Shown in pieces: positions 1 through 5,501 of a stretch of DNA of 5,501 nt. The position numbers were made by a program, and so were the translations under genes. The notes beneath the pieces are model-generated. The model was not told the origin of the DNA and searched no databases. It saw nothing but the letters and a program-made list of their open reading frames with translations. Origin of the DNA: JBFJWU01 sp041623475 [NCBI: bacterium] (GTDB lineage: Bacteria > J088); assembly GCA_041623475.1 (NCBI GenBank), contig JBFJWU010000240.1:1-5501 (forward strand), written 5' to 3'. Position 1 is the stretch's first letter. Every line of letters starts with the position of its first letter.

Positions 1-482
1 CCGAGTTTGATTCACCGACAACGGTACAGGGTGCACCCGGCCAGCCGCAGGCGGCACCACAACCGCCGCAGCAGGCTCAGCAGCCGCAGGCACAGCAGCA
101 GCAGCAACAACAGCCCCAGCCGCCATCCCCGCAGGGCCAGCCGCCGGCGCAGGGTGGGGACCAGGAGCAGACTGACGAGGATCGCCTGGCGACACAGATT
201 TTCCTGGATTTCCTGAACAGCCTGGCCCACAGCATGCTGGTACACCTGGGTGAGACCCCGGATCCTGGCAGTGGCCTGGTGCGGGAAAACCTGGAAGGTG
301 CCCAGCAGACGCTGGAGATCCTGGGCGTGCTGCGGCGCAAGACCGACGGCAATCTGTCGGCGCAGGAATCGCGCGTGTTTGATTCGCTGATTTATGAGTT
401 GATGATGCGATTTCGCCAAAAAGTCGAAAAAGTCCAATCGCCTGGCGGTGGCGTCCCGGGCGGGCCCGGCGGGCTGGGCTGA
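1..482 (+). CDS. DUF1844 domain protein, 5'-truncated by the window edge
   Basis: The reading frame is open from base 3 to the TGA at 480-482, giving 159 visible residues; the start codon lies upstream. Visible residues 12-50 are a low-complexity Pro/Gln/Ala segment with seven consecutive Gln. An acidic stretch (DQEQTDEDR) follows, then a helical domain at about residues 59-142. This domain matches the DUF1844 pattern: FLNSLAHSMLVHLGE, then PDPGSG, an N-L-E-x-A-x-Q-T-x-x-I-L-G segment, KTDGNLSAQE and a final helix ending in MMRFRQKVEK. The last residues are Gly/Pro-rich. No signal peptide is visible, but the N-terminus is missing. The molecular function of DUF1844 is unknown. The stop codon shares one base with the protease start codon, so the two are probably co-transcribed and translationally coupled. 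The family call is from remembered motif similarity and is fairly secure; the role is not known. Confidence 0.85.
   Translation, partial: EFDSPTTVQGAPGQPQAAPQPPQQAQQPQAQQQQQQQPQPPSPQGQPPAQGGDQEQTDEDRLATQIFLDFLNSLAHSMLVHLGETPDPGSGLVRENLEGAQQTLEILGVLRRKTDGNLSAQESRVFDSLIYELMMRFRQKVEKVQSPGGGVPGGPGGLG
36..155 (+). repeat. Pro/Gln-rich low-complexity coding segment with CAG/CAA run
   Basis: Within the DUF1844 gene these bases encode an irregular mixture of Gln, Pro and Ala. Bases 93-113 form seven consecutive glutamine codons (CAG x4, CAA x2, CAG). The mix of synonymous codons and irregular spacing suggests a protein-level linker more than a pure DNA microsatellite, though CAG runs can vary in length by slippage. 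Confidence 0.8.
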
Positions 483-484
483 TG
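480..484 (+). promoter_or_regulatory. TGATG stop/start overlap (likely translational coupling)
   Basis: The TGA of the DUF1844 gene (480-482) and the ATG of the protease gene (482-484) share one base. The bases just upstream are G/C-rich (GGGCTGGGC) without a clear AGGAGG-type ribosome binding site. Re-initiation by ribosomes finishing the upstream gene is therefore the likely way the protease is translated. Confidence 0.7.
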
Positions 485-1993
485 CGTTCTGCCGGACTGG
501 CTCTGTTCGGCGCGATGTGCGTGCTGGCGGGCATGGCGGTCGGCGGCCTGCTGGACAGCACCCGCTCGACCGAGGCCATTGCCAGGTCCAGTACCGAGCC
601 GATCACGCTGCCGGAAGCCGGCACCATTGCCGTGCCGGACTTTTCGGTCCTGGCTGAAAAGGTCAAACCGGCTGTCGTCAACATTTCGACAACGCGAACG
701 CGCAAGAACGACGGTGGCGTCGAGCAGCAATTGCCGGCCCCGTGGAATGAACTGTTGCGTCGCTATTTCGGGCCCAACGGGCCGGGTGGTGGCGGTCGTC
801 CGGCACCCCGGCAGCAGAATTCGCTGGGCAGCGGCTTCCTGGTGTCGGCAGACGGGATCGTTGTGACCAACAACCACGTGGTCGAGGGTGCCGACGAGAT
901 CCAGGTTGTCTTTGAAGACGAAAAATCATATGACGCCGAAGTCCTGGGCACCGACGAAGACACAGACCTGGCAGTGCTCAAAATCGTATCCGACGAGCCG
1001 TTCGAATACCTGGCGTTTGGGGATTCCGATGCCATGAAAGTCGGCCAATGGGTGCTGGCCGTTGGCCAGCCGTTCGGGCTGAACCATACGTTTACGTCGG
1101 GGATCGTCAGTGCCAAGGGACGGACGATCGGTGGCCGGGACGTGCGCTATCAGGACTTTATCCAGACCGATGCCAGTATTAACCCCGGGAATTCCGGCGG
1201 GCCACTGCTGAACCTCAAGGGGCAGGTCATTGGTGTCAATACGGCGATTTTTTCGCGCACCGGCCAGAGCGCCGGGATCGGCTTTGCGATTCCCAGCAAC
1301 CTGGCGGCGTTTGTCATCGATCAGCTGAAAAGCGGCAAAAAGGTTGTCCGGGGCTACCTGGGTGTACGGATTCAGGGCGTTGACGAGGACATTGCTGCGG
1401 GACTGGGGCTGGATTCGCCGCGCGGCGCGCTGGTGACCCACGTATTTGGCGACAGCCCGGCCGGCAAAGCCGGTGTCAAGGTCGGCGACCTGATTACATC
1501 ATTCAACGGCCACGAGATCCGCCATTTCCAGGAGCTGCCGGTCCGTGTCTCGACTGTGCCACCGGGGACCAAGGTCGGCATCGTTGTCCTGCGCGATGGC
1601 AAAGAGATCGAACTGGACATGAAACTGGCCGCATTGCCGGACGGGGACGAGGACCTGGACGATAACGCAGCTGGCGAGGATGACGTAGACGACCCCGAAA
1701 ATGTCCTGGGAATTGCGGTTCGGCCGCTCAACAACCAGGACCGGGACAACCTGGAACTGGACCGGGGCACCAAGGGCTTGATCGTCCAGGGTGTCGAGCC
1801 CGATTCTGCCGCCTTTGCAGCGGGGATTCGCGGCGGGCAGGTCCTGCTGCGGGCCAACGGGTCCGAACTGGATTCGGTGGATGACCTGGAAGATGCCCTG
1901 AAAGCCGCCCGCAAGGCCGACAAAAAGGCCTTGCTGCTGCTGGTCAGGGTCAACGGGCAGGATCGGTTCGTCGGCGTCGAACTGGACGACTGA
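482..1993 (+). CDS. HtrA/Deg-family periplasmic serine protease with two PDZ domains
   Basis: This 503-residue protein is an envelope protease/chaperone that degrades misfolded exported proteins. Residues 4-24 are a hydrophobic export segment; AIA before Arg35 is a possible cleavage site, but it could stay as a membrane anchor. The S1C trypsin-like domain spans about residues 53-285. Its triad is His132 in TNNHVVEGADE, Asp162 in DEDTDLAVLK and Ser238 in NPGNSGGP. A Gly/Pro-rich loop at about 97-110 matches the LA-loop region of Deg proteases. PDZ1 covers about 291-381 (GYLGV start) and PDZ2 about 407-500. Between them, residues 387-406 are almost entirely Asp/Glu, which makes the protein longer than the usual 450-480 residues. 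The start at 482 places the hydrophobic segment at the N-terminus. It overlaps the DUF1844 stop by one base and ends 4 bases before nfo. DegP, DegQ and MucD cannot be told apart here, so no symbol is given. Confidence 0.95.
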   Translation: MRSAGLALFGAMCVLAGMAVGGLLDSTRSTEAIARSSTEPITLPEAGTIAVPDFSVLAEKVKPAVVNISTTRTRKNDGGVEQQLPAPWNELLRRYFGPNGPGGGGRPAPRQQNSLGSGFLVSADGIVVTNNHVVEGADEIQVVFEDEKSYDAEVLGTDEDTDLAVLKIVSDEPFEYLAFGDSDAMKVGQWVLAVGQPFGLNHTFTSGIVSAKGRTIGGRDVRYQDFIQTDASINPGNSGGPLLNLKGQVIGVNTAIFSRTGQSAGIGFAIPSNLAAFVIDQLKSGKKVVRGYLGVRIQGVDEDIAAGLGLDSPRGALVTHVFGDSPAGKAGVKVGDLITSFNGHEIRHFQELPVRVSTVPPGTKVGIVVLRDGKEIELDMKLAALPDGDEDLDDNAAGEDDVDDPENVLGIAVRPLNNQDRDNLELDRGTKGLIVQGVEPDSAAFAAGIRGGQVLLRANGSELDSVDDLEDALKAARKADKKALLLLVRVNGQDRFVGVELDD

Positions 1994-1997
1994 CCCG

Positions 1998-2855
1998 GTG
2001 ATACTGGGTGCCCACCAGTCCACGGCGGGCGGGTTTGCCAAAGCGGCCGAACGCGCCCGTGACGATACCGCCGAATCGGTCCAGATCTTTGTCAAAAGCC
2101 CACGCACCTGGCAGGCAAAACCATTGGACCCGGAACAGGTTGAACTGTTTCGCTCGCAGGCCCTGGCCGCCTATCCGGCTTCGCGCTGGACGATCCACGC
2201 CGGTTACCTGATCAACCTGGCGTCTGTTCGCGATGACCTGCGGCAGAAAAGCATCGATGCCCTGATCGACGAACTGAACCGGGGCGCGGCACTGGGCATT
2301 CCGTCGATTGTCCTGCACCCCGGCAGTTACAAGGATTCGGACCAGCCCAGCGCGATCGCGCGCCTGGCCGAGTCAATCAACCGGATTCACGGTGAACGCG
2401 GCACAGACGGACCCACGATCCTGCTGGAAAACATGGCCGGTGCGGGCAGCCAGTTGTGTGCCGCGCCCGAGGCGTTCGCAGACATTTTTGAACGCCTGGA
2501 CAACCCGGACAATGTTGGTGTCTGCCTGGATACATGCCACGGGTTTGCTGCCGGGCTGGACTGGCGGACCCGGGACGGCTACGAGGCCGCCATTGGCCGG
2601 TTTGCGGCGGTCTTTGATCTGGACAAGGTCAAGGTCTGGCATCTGAATGACTCGCGCGGCGACTGTGGATCCAACCTGGACCGGCACGAGGAAATCGGCG
2701 AGGGCGAAATCGGCCAGGACCTGTTTGGCTGGCTGGTTCGCGATCCACGCTGGCAGGATGCGCTGGGCATCCTGGAGGTCCCGGTCGGTGATGACGAACA
2801 GACATACCGCCGTAATCTTGATATCCTCAAGCATCTGCGCGACAATACTGCCTGA
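1998..2855 (+). CDS. nfo: Endonuclease IV (AP endonuclease, Nfo)
   Basis: This cytoplasmic base-excision-repair enzyme cuts the DNA backbone 5' of abasic sites and also removes 3'-blocking groups, using a three-metal (zinc) centre. At 285 residues it equals the length of E. coli Nfo. Family motifs appear in order: GAHQSTAGG (4-12), HAGYLINLAS (67-76), LHPGS (106-110), LLENMAGAGS (142-151), CLDTCHGFAAG (176-186), HLNDSRGDCGSNLDRH (215-230) and ILEVP (258-262). The nine residues aligning with the metal ligands are all present: His67, His107, Glu144, Asp178, His181, His215, Asp228, His230 and Glu260. The start is GTG at 1998; it puts GAH at residue 4, close to its place in E. coli, and no better start lies nearby. 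No Shine-Dalgarno site is obvious and the protease stop is 4 bases upstream, so coupled translation is likely. Small departures are HAG for the common HAP and LEVP for LETP. Confidence 0.96.
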   Translation: MILGAHQSTAGGFAKAAERARDDTAESVQIFVKSPRTWQAKPLDPEQVELFRSQALAAYPASRWTIHAGYLINLASVRDDLRQKSIDALIDELNRGAALGIPSIVLHPGSYKDSDQPSAIARLAESINRIHGERGTDGPTILLENMAGAGSQLCAAPEAFADIFERLDNPDNVGVCLDTCHGFAAGLDWRTRDGYEAAIGRFAAVFDLDKVKVWHLNDSRGDCGSNLDRHEEIGEGEIGQDLFGWLVRDPRWQDALGILEVPVGDDEQTYRRNLDILKHLRDNTA

Positions 2856-2864
2856 AAACCTGCC

Positions 2865-2870
2865 AGGAGA
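2865..2870 (+). promoter_or_regulatory. Probable ribosome binding site for the secreted TSP3 protein
   Basis: AGGAGA lies in the 27-base gap after nfo, 12 bases before the ATG at 2883. This is the clearest Shine-Dalgarno-like site in the window. The spacing is slightly long, but no other ATG, GTG or TTG in that frame gives a better signal peptide. Confidence 0.6.
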
Positions 2871-2882
2871 AAGAACCTGATT

Positions 2883-4367
2883 ATGAAGCTGGATCGCGGC
2901 GCGATACTCGCCATTGCCCTGTTACCGATTATGGGTGCCCCCGCCGGGGCGGAATTTAACCCGGATGCGTGGAAAGTCCGGCAGTCGCGGATGGTCCTGC
3001 GCGAAGCGACGGTGTCAGCCGGCCAACAGGATGTTCGCATCGAGGTCTATACCGAACCGGAACGGCAGGGCTGGGGCCGGCAACTGGCAGACTGGGCGAC
3101 ACAACTGGTGCCGGCGCTGTACCAGCGTTTTGGGCCGCCCGCCGGGATTGAGTCGATCCAGATTATCGAGGAAACCGACCTGCCCAGTTTTGGCTGGAAC
3201 GGCCTGAAAAAAGGTGTCCGGCTGCGGTTCCCCGCAGATGCAGCTGAGCTGGCACACCAGCTGGTCCACTACTGGATTCATCCGGGTACCGTTGCCGATC
3301 CATGGCTGCAGAAAGGTGTCGCTGGCTGGGAGGGCCTGATGGCGATGCGCGCGGCCGGGATGCCGCTGGCCGCCGAGGCCGAATGGCAGTCGATCCTGCT
3401 GATGGGGCGGGAAAACTGGGCGGATCGTGATTTCCCGTTGTCCGAGGTCGAGCTGCACGCGGAATCGGCCGAGCGGTTTGCGTTTGGACGTGCCAAGGCG
3501 ACCCTGTACATTGCGCTGTTGAATACCGCGTTCGGTGACCGTGGCTACAGCGACTGGGTCAAGGGCCTGGCGACTCGGGACAAGGCGCTGGACATGGACG
3601 GACTTAAAAAAGACATGAAGGACGTCGGTCGCGATCCGGCCAGTCTGCTGCCGGGCTGGGTTGTGGGCGGCGCTTATGCGGCCTACCGCTGGAAAGATTT
3701 TGACGACAAGGACAACGACGGGATTCCCGATGCTCTGGAGTCCATGCTGGGCACCAATGCCGAGGACGCGGACTCGGACCACGATCGCCTGAGCGACGGG
3801 TTTGAATTCTGGTCCAATTTCAATCCGGCGGACAAGGACACCATGGGCGACAACAAGATGGACAGCGAACGTGTCGGCCTGGCCGTGGACGGCCTGGGTG
3901 CCGATTGGCAGATTCGCAACCTCAAGCCAGCGTTTTCTGATGCGGCTGGTGACGGCAACAAGTTTGACCTGACCGATGTCTACACAGCCGCGGATGCCGG
4001 GTTCTTTTACCTGCGACTGGATACGGCTAAACCCGTGGACCCGACTGCCGATTACTGGATTTCCCTGTTTGTCGACACGGACAAGGACAAAAAGGCCGAT
4101 GTCGTTGCCATCGGCGATGATGCTGGACGGTCCTGGTACGCCCGGTACCGCAAAGGCGCCCAGATCCCGGAAGCGGGTGACCCGCATCCGGGCCTGCGGA
4201 TTAACCGATCACGAACGACCGAGTTTGCATTGCCGCTGGACCTGCTGGAAGGCAAGCGTTCGTTTTCGTTCAATATTCGCATTGACACGCCACAGGGCAC
4301 CCAGGCCATCGACAACATCGGTGGCTACTGGCACAAGGTAGACCTGGCCAACATCGGCATCCGCTGA
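2883..4367 (+). CDS. Secreted protein: degenerate zinc-peptidase-like domain, TSP3 calcium repeats and CBM9/DOMON-like domain
   Basis: The protein has 494 residues and no specific family name that I recognise. Residues 1-23 form a Sec signal peptide (K/R, hydrophobic core, AGA cleavage before Glu24). Residues 50-260 resemble gluzincin (peptidase MA-like) folds: H125-Q-L-V-H129 stands where HExxH is expected, and PWLQKG (140-145) stands where WLxEG is expected. The catalytic Glu is Gln126 and the usual third zinc ligand is Lys144, so peptidase activity is unlikely. Residues 275-330 hold three 22-residue DxDxDGxxDxxE-type acidic repeats (bacterial TSP3), probably binding calcium and acting as a stiff spacer. 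Residues 333-494 begin VDGLGADW and continue through DLTDVYTAADAGFFYLRLD to a further DTDKDKKAD loop, a pattern seen in CBM9/DOMON-like beta-sandwiches that bind sugars or ligands. It lies 27 bases after nfo and 17 before the GH31 gene. A sugar-binding, surface-associated role is inference. Confidence 0.85.
   Translation: MKLDRGAILAIALLPIMGAPAGAEFNPDAWKVRQSRMVLREATVSAGQQDVRIEVYTEPERQGWGRQLADWATQLVPALYQRFGPPAGIESIQIIEETDLPSFGWNGLKKGVRLRFPADAAELAHQLVHYWIHPGTVADPWLQKGVAGWEGLMAMRAAGMPLAAEAEWQSILLMGRENWADRDFPLSEVELHAESAERFAFGRAKATLYIALLNTAFGDRGYSDWVKGLATRDKALDMDGLKKDMKDVGRDPASLLPGWVVGGAYAAYRWKDFDDKDNDGIPDALESMLGTNAEDADSDHDRLSDGFEFWSNFNPADKDTMGDNKMDSERVGLAVDGLGADWQIRNLKPAFSDAAGDGNKFDLTDVYTAADAGFFYLRLDTAKPVDPTADYWISLFVDTDKDKKADVVAIGDDAGRSWYARYRKGAQIPEAGDPHPGLRINRSRTTEFALPLDLLEGKRSFSFNIRIDTPQGTQAIDNIGGYWHKVDLANIGIR
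3705..3872 (+). repeat. Three 22-residue TSP3-type acidic repeats
   Basis: Within the secreted protein, acidic loops begin at Asp275, Asp297 and Asp319, exactly 22 residues apart. Loop positions 1, 3, 5, 9 and 12 are D/D/D/D/E in repeats one (275, 277, 279, 283, 286) and two (297, 299, 301, 305, 308). In repeat three they are D/M/D/D/R, so that repeat has lost two likely calcium-binding positions. The DxDxDGxxD spacing is that of bacterial TSP3 and dockerin-like calcium loops. Confidence 0.85.
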
Positions 4368-4384
4368 TTTTGCGCAACCCGGGA

Positions 4385-5501
4385 ATGCGATTTCGCTGGG
4401 CGATCGCCGCGCTGGGATTATGTGCGGCCTGCAATGACACAGCGGGCCGAACAATTGACGTGGGCGCGGTTTCGGCTACGCCGGGCGACAACGGCACCGT
4501 TGCGATCGGCGACCAGCAACGCACCCTGCTGACCATCCAATCGCTGGAACTTCTGGAATTCGAACCAGACGTGACTATGCTTTTCGGTTTTTTCGAATTT
4601 GACCGTCCCGATCCGTCGACCAGGACCCTGACCGTCCAGGTCAGCGAGTCGACGCGCGGGATCGAGTTTGTTGACGATGCCGGACAGGTGGTCGCCACAG
4701 GGGTGATGACGCCAGACCTGGACGGGTCGGTCACGACTCGGATCGAGTTGCCCGACGATGGAACGTTCCGGGCCGCACGCCTGCAGTTCGGGTGCGCCGA
4801 AGATGCCCGATTCTGGGGCTTTGGTGAACAGTACAACCATATCGACCTGCGGGGCCAAACCGTCCCGATCTGGGTGCAGGAACAGGGGGTGGGGCGCAAG
4901 GAGACAGCCGTGCCGCCGATCGGGTCGTTCGTGCATTCCTATTTCCCGATGCCGTATTTCCTGGATCCCAAGGGCGGGTACGGATTCCTGCTGGATAACG
5001 TCCAGTATTCGGAATTTGACCTGTGCAACGAACAACGTGACGCTTGGACCGTTGAAGTCTGGGATACGGACTTGGTTTCTTTTGCGATCCTGCCCGGACC
5101 GACCGCGACAGATGTGATCACGCAGTTGACCGAACGAACAGGGCGTCTGGCATCGGTGCCGCCGGACTGGGCCCTGGAAGGCGCGTGGCTGGCGGCACAG
5201 GGCGGCACGACTGAAGTCGAGTCGCGGGTCAGTGCAGCTACCAACGCCAATATCGCGCTTAGCGCGGTCTGGGTCCAGGACTGGGTGGGTCTGCGCCATT
5301 TTGGCAACGGCAATTTCGGCCTGAAGTACCGCTGGAACCATGACCGTGACCTGTATCCGGGGCTGGAAACGCTGATAACGGACCTGGACAGCCAGGGAAT
5401 TCGCTTTCTGGGTTACTTCAATCCGTGTGTCGTGCCTGACTTTGAACAATACGCCGAGGCGGTGTCCAACGGCTACCTGGTGGAAACAGCCGCGGGCGAG
5501 C
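4385..5501 (+). CDS. GH31 glycoside hydrolase, sulfoquinovosidase-like, probable lipoprotein; 3'-truncated by the window edge
   Basis: The frame is open from ATG 4385 to the window end (372 residues). Residues 1-16 look like a lipoprotein signal (MRFRW, hydrophobic core, Cys16 after AA), although Cys13 at position -3 is off the usual lipobox. Residues about 45-258 are the GH31 N-terminal beta-sandwich, including FWGFGEQYNHIDLRG (143-157) and the EQGVGR segment (166-171). The TIM barrel starts near 262, with WLAAQGG (268-274), WVQDWVGLR (296-304) and GIRFLGYFNP (338-347). These are the motifs of the YihQ/sulfoquinovosidase branch, which releases sulfoquinovose from plant and algal sulfolipid derivatives. 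Gln272, Gln298 and Trp317 align with YihQ Gln262, Gln288 and Trp304; Lys314 falls where Arg301 is expected. The nucleophile and acid/base Asp residues lie beyond the window. E. coli YihQ is cytoplasmic, so export is a difference. GH31 is secure; the exact substrate is not. Confidence 0.88.
   Translation, partial: MRFRWAIAALGLCAACNDTAGRTIDVGAVSATPGDNGTVAIGDQQRTLLTIQSLELLEFEPDVTMLFGFFEFDRPDPSTRTLTVQVSESTRGIEFVDDAGQVVATGVMTPDLDGSVTTRIELPDDGTFRAARLQFGCAEDARFWGFGEQYNHIDLRGQTVPIWVQEQGVGRKETAVPPIGSFVHSYFPMPYFLDPKGGYGFLLDNVQYSEFDLCNEQRDAWTVEVWDTDLVSFAILPGPTATDVITQLTERTGRLASVPPDWALEGAWLAAQGGTTEVESRVSAATNANIALSAVWVQDWVGLRHFGNGNFGLKYRWNHDRDLYPGLETLITDLDSQGIRFLGYFNPCVVPDFEQYAEAVSNGYLVETAAGE

Noticed and set aside
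12-437. - strand open frame with a Leu-rich run resembling a membrane segment
   Set aside because: The Leu run is the antisense reading of the CAG/CAA glutamine codons. The + strand frame encodes a recognisable DUF1844 domain.
448-657. GTG-started + strand open frame overlapping the start of the protease gene
   Set aside because: It is in a different frame, has no recognisable motif, and runs through the DUF1844 end and the protease signal segment, both of which have stronger evidence.
1455-1477. GC-rich inverted-repeat-like stretch (GCCCGGCCGGC...GCCGG) considered as a terminator
   Set aside because: It lies inside the first PDZ domain of the protease, has no following T-run, and encodes the conserved SPAGKAG segment.
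1998-2000. Possible misplaced start or frameshift at the GTG of nfo
   Set aside because: The GTG places GAHQSTAGG at residue 4, close to its place in E. coli Nfo, and the length equals that of E. coli Nfo, so the start is sound and the gene is intact.
3015-4187. Long open frame on the - strand (390 codons) opposite the secreted TSP3 protein
   Set aside because: The + strand frame has a signal peptide, regular acidic repeats and recognisable domains. The - strand product has no family motif and fits the long antisense open frames typical of GC-rich genes.
4368-4384. Gap before the GH31 gene considered for a terminator or promoter
   Set aside because: Only 17 bases; there is a short T-run but no hairpin stem, and no -35/-10 pair can fit.
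4418-5449. Long open frame on the - strand (343 codons) opposite the GH31 gene
   Set aside because: The + strand frame carries clear GH31 motifs through the whole stretch. The antisense frame shows none and is a composition effect.

Overview
The window is a GC-rich bacterial sequence read entirely from the + strand. It holds five closely packed genes, cut at both ends: the 3' end of a DUF1844-family gene, a complete HtrA/Deg-type serine protease, a complete endonuclease IV (nfo), a complete secreted protein with thrombospondin-type-3 (TSP3) calcium repeats, and the 5' two-thirds or so of an exported glycoside hydrolase family 31 (GH31) enzyme. The junctions are a 1-base stop/start overlap and gaps of 4, 27 and 17 bases. 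This suggests one transcription unit, with its promoter upstream and its end downstream of what is shown. No RNA gene, mobile element, CRISPR array or clear terminator is visible.

Organism: an exported two-PDZ HtrA protease, a probable lipoprotein and a Sec-secreted protein suggest a Gram-negative (diderm) bacterium. DUF1844 proteins occur in lineages such as Myxococcota/Deltaproteobacteria, Acidobacteriota and the Planctomycetes-Verrucomicrobia group, and are not a feature of the classic enteric bacteria. I cannot place the phylum from this window alone.

Layout: 1-482 encodes a Pro/Gln-rich tail followed by a DUF1844 domain. 482-1993 encodes the protease, with triad His132/Asp162/Ser238, two PDZ domains and an unusual acidic linker between them. 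1998-2855 encodes endonuclease IV with all nine expected metal ligands. 2883-4367 encodes a secreted protein whose N-terminal half looks like a dead zinc-peptidase fold (HQLVH instead of HExxH). That half is followed by three 22-residue acidic repeats and a CBM9/DOMON-like beta-sandwich. 4385-5501 encodes a GH31 enzyme of the sulfoquinovosidase-like (YihQ) type, probably a lipoprotein, cut before its catalytic residues.

How the genes may work together: the first three look like housekeeping or stress functions (unknown DUF1844 role, envelope protein quality control, base-excision repair). The last two are exported and may share a role in binding and cutting carbohydrate or sulfosugar at the cell surface. 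That link is inferred from adjacency and domain types. The most interesting points are the inactivated peptidase-like domain joined to calcium repeats, and the exported sulfoquinovosidase-like enzyme with a Lys where the family normally has the sulfonate-binding Arg.
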